Positions 54,712 through 55,669 of a stretch of 55,669 nucleotides of DNA are shown in pieces. The translations under genes and the position numbers were made by a program. The notes beneath the pieces were generated by a model. The model was not told the DNA's origin. It searched no databases and was given only the letters and a program-made list of their open reading frames with translations. The DNA is from Bacteroidia bacterium (GTDB lineage Bacteria; Bacteroidota; Bacteroidia; Flavobacteriales; Flavobacteriaceae), in NCBI GenBank assembly GCA_030432635.1, contig JAUIMB010000017.1, positions 1 through 55,669 of the forward strand. Reading direction: 5' to 3'. Position 1 is the first letter of the stretch; each line of letters begins with the position of its first letter.

Positions 54712-54868
54712 AAGGGTTTCCTCCTGGATCTGGAGGAGACGACGCCTGCGCCTTCTTAGGGTTTAAAATAATGAAAGTTCCTATGGCCGTTAAGGCAGCA
54801 TATTTCCCCATTTTTTTAATGGCTTCCTTTCGAGTGATTTGATCTTGTGGATTATTTATGTTTTTCAT
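54704..54868 (-). CDS. 54-residue precursor-like peptide with Tat-like leader
   Basis: A short gene, 54 residues, that starts with ATG 54868 and ends TAA 54704. The N-terminal part is polar and basic (MKNINNPQDQITRKEAIKKM), followed by a hydrophobic segment (GKYAALTAIGTFIILNP, 21-37), KKAQA (residues 38-42) and a short tail SSPPDPGGNPFD (43-54). This resembles a twin-arginine-like or Sec-like leader (TRKEAIKKMG) with a Ser/Pro/Gly/Asp-rich core. Its own promoter precedes it and the PqqD-HprK gene overlaps it, so it is the likely substrate. It could also be a small secreted protein; no Cys is present. Confidence 0.72.
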   Translation of the reverse strand: MKNINNPQDQITRKEAIKKMGKYAALTAIGTFIILNPKKAQASSPPDPGGNPFD

Positions 54869-54887
54869 TTTCTAAAAATATAAAGGT

Positions 54888-54915
54888 CAAAAATAATAAA
54901 ATTTAATTAATGCAA
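54888..54915 (-). promoter_or_regulatory. Promoter of the peptide/kinase/nucleotidyltransferase operon
   Basis: On the minus strand a -33 TTG (54915-54913) and -7 TATTTTTG (54895-54888) are 17 bases apart, with the peptide ATG 19 bases further on after an A-rich leader. It fits the Bacteroidota consensus well. Confidence 0.6.
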
Positions 54916-54942
54916 TAATTATTTGAACTATTTTTTTAAAAA

Positions 54943-55669
54943 TTATTCAATTATCACTTTTTTGGTAATCTCTTGACCGTCACTGTTAACAGTAGCAAGG
55001 TAAATACCAGCATTGATGTTTGTCACGTCAATACGGTTCTGTAACAGAGCACTGTCAAGTTCTATGGTCATTACCATTCTTCCTTGTATATCGAAGAGGT
55101 TTAGCGTCGCGTTGTCAGCTACTTCTCCGTTTACCACTAGTTCATTGGAATCGTTCAAAGAATAGATATCCAACTTACCAAGTTCGCTATCGACAGAAGA
55201 AAGCGCATCTTCCTCATATCTCAAGAAGAAACGTCCAGTTCCTGAAAGGTCAGACGAAGGCGTGATAGTGTAATCAGCTTCGTTGAGCAAGGTTGTGGTG
55301 TTCTTCACGGTATCGTCAAGGTACACTTTAACATTTTCAGGTAAAGTTGATTGATGGATACTGAAAGTGATCTGCTCACCTTGGCTAGCATTGACACCCA
55401 ATGGGATTGTCACGTTAGTCAGGTCAGTGTCTTTAAGCGCTTGCAGCGCAAGATCTTCACCAGCATCACCTTGGACCAATCTGGAATAGATAGAGAACGC
55501 AGGCGCTGTTTCACCCCAAATAGCAGCATCATATCCTAGGTCAAACCCTTCACTTGCATCTGCATTGAAATAGAAATCAGTAGCGTACACATTAGAGTTG
55601 CTTGTTAAGCTAAGCGTTAAATATGTCAATGGCGCGTTACGTCCTACGATGAAATCATCGCTTGTTCCT
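54943..55669 (-). CDS. 3' part of a secreted protein with T9SS type A sorting domain
   Basis: Only the last 242 codons are visible; the gene continues past the right edge. The visible part begins GTSDDFIVGRNAPLTYLTL and includes beta-rich Thr/Asp/Ser sequence. The final 75 or so residues (LDIYSLNDSNELVVNG...NLFDIQGRMVMTIEL...NINAGIYLATVNSDGQEITKKVIIE) are a classic type IX secretion C-terminal sorting domain, so the protein is exported through the outer membrane and the tail removed or used for surface anchoring. The function of the N-terminal part cannot be told. Confidence 0.88.
   Translation of the reverse strand, partial: GTSDDFIVGRNAPLTYLTLSLTSNSNVYATDFYFNADASEGFDLGYDAAIWGETAPAFSIYSRLVQGDAGEDLALQALKDTDLTNVTIPLGVNASQGEQITFSIHQSTLPENVKVYLDDTVKNTTTLLNEADYTITPSSDLSGTGRFFLRYEEDALSSVDSELGKLDIYSLNDSNELVVNGEVADNATLNLFDIQGRMVMTIELDSALLQNRIDVTNINAGIYLATVNSDGQEITKKVIIE

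Noticed and set aside
54943-55669. T9SS tail protein as part of the peptide-modification operon
   Set aside because: A promoter of good consensus lies between it and the peptide gene, and its sorting domain marks a separate surface protein.

Overview
The window looks like chromosomal DNA of a member of the Flavobacteriaceae (phylum Bacteroidota). Signs of this are promoters of the -33 TTG / -7 TAnnTTTG type, A-rich leaders instead of Shine-Dalgarno sequences, a C-terminal type IX secretion (T9SS) sorting domain, class II HMG-CoA reductase next to a GYDIA-type GHMP kinase, and a division/cell-wall (dcw) cluster in the usual flavobacterial order. I cannot name the genus from sequence alone.

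Layout. 1-2236 (minus): 5' part of a secreted subtilase whose C-terminal half carries near-identical 126-residue repeats; the gene runs off the left edge. 2618-6404: an accessory block with an unrecognised 545-residue protein overlapping a radical SAM/SPASM-like enzyme, and a convergent methyltransferase, next to tRNA-Phe. 6762-14671: coaX, an outer-membrane protein, a TPR protein, lptC, a small membrane protein, a CNNM/CBS protein and a PpiD-like foldase. 14753-17002 (minus): HMG-CoA reductase and GHMP kinase, probably mevalonate pathway. 17189-23514: DPP-IV-like peptidase, two tandem POT peptide transporters and a periplasmic thioredoxin. 23475-28752 (mostly minus): comEC, an NlpC/P60 lipoprotein, a small membrane protein, and a surE / small membrane protein / lpxB operon. 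28937-32216: tail-specific protease and an orphan ABC permease, followed on the minus strand by engB and an alpha/beta hydrolase.

33881-50215 holds the dcw cluster: an MraZ operator, then mraZ, rsmH, ftsL-like, ftsI, murE, mraY, murD, ftsW, murG, murC, ftsQ, ftsA, ftsZ and a YqeY-like gene. Together these encode the cytoplasmic and lipid-linked steps of peptidoglycan precursor synthesis and the core division machinery; murF and ddl are not in it. After tRNA-Arg comes an intergenic array of three 107-108 bp structured repeats, then a membrane-anchored MtfA-like peptidase.

The most interesting locus is at 52436-54868 (minus). A 54-residue peptide gene with a Tat-like leader and a short Ser/Pro/Gly/Asp tail has its own promoter. 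It overlaps a protein with a PqqD-like N-terminus joined to an HPr-kinase-like ATPase, and is followed by a PF14907-type nucleotidyltransferase. Both enzyme genes start with TTG. It reads as a compact peptide-modification operon of unknown product. The window ends inside the 3' part of a T9SS-secreted protein gene.
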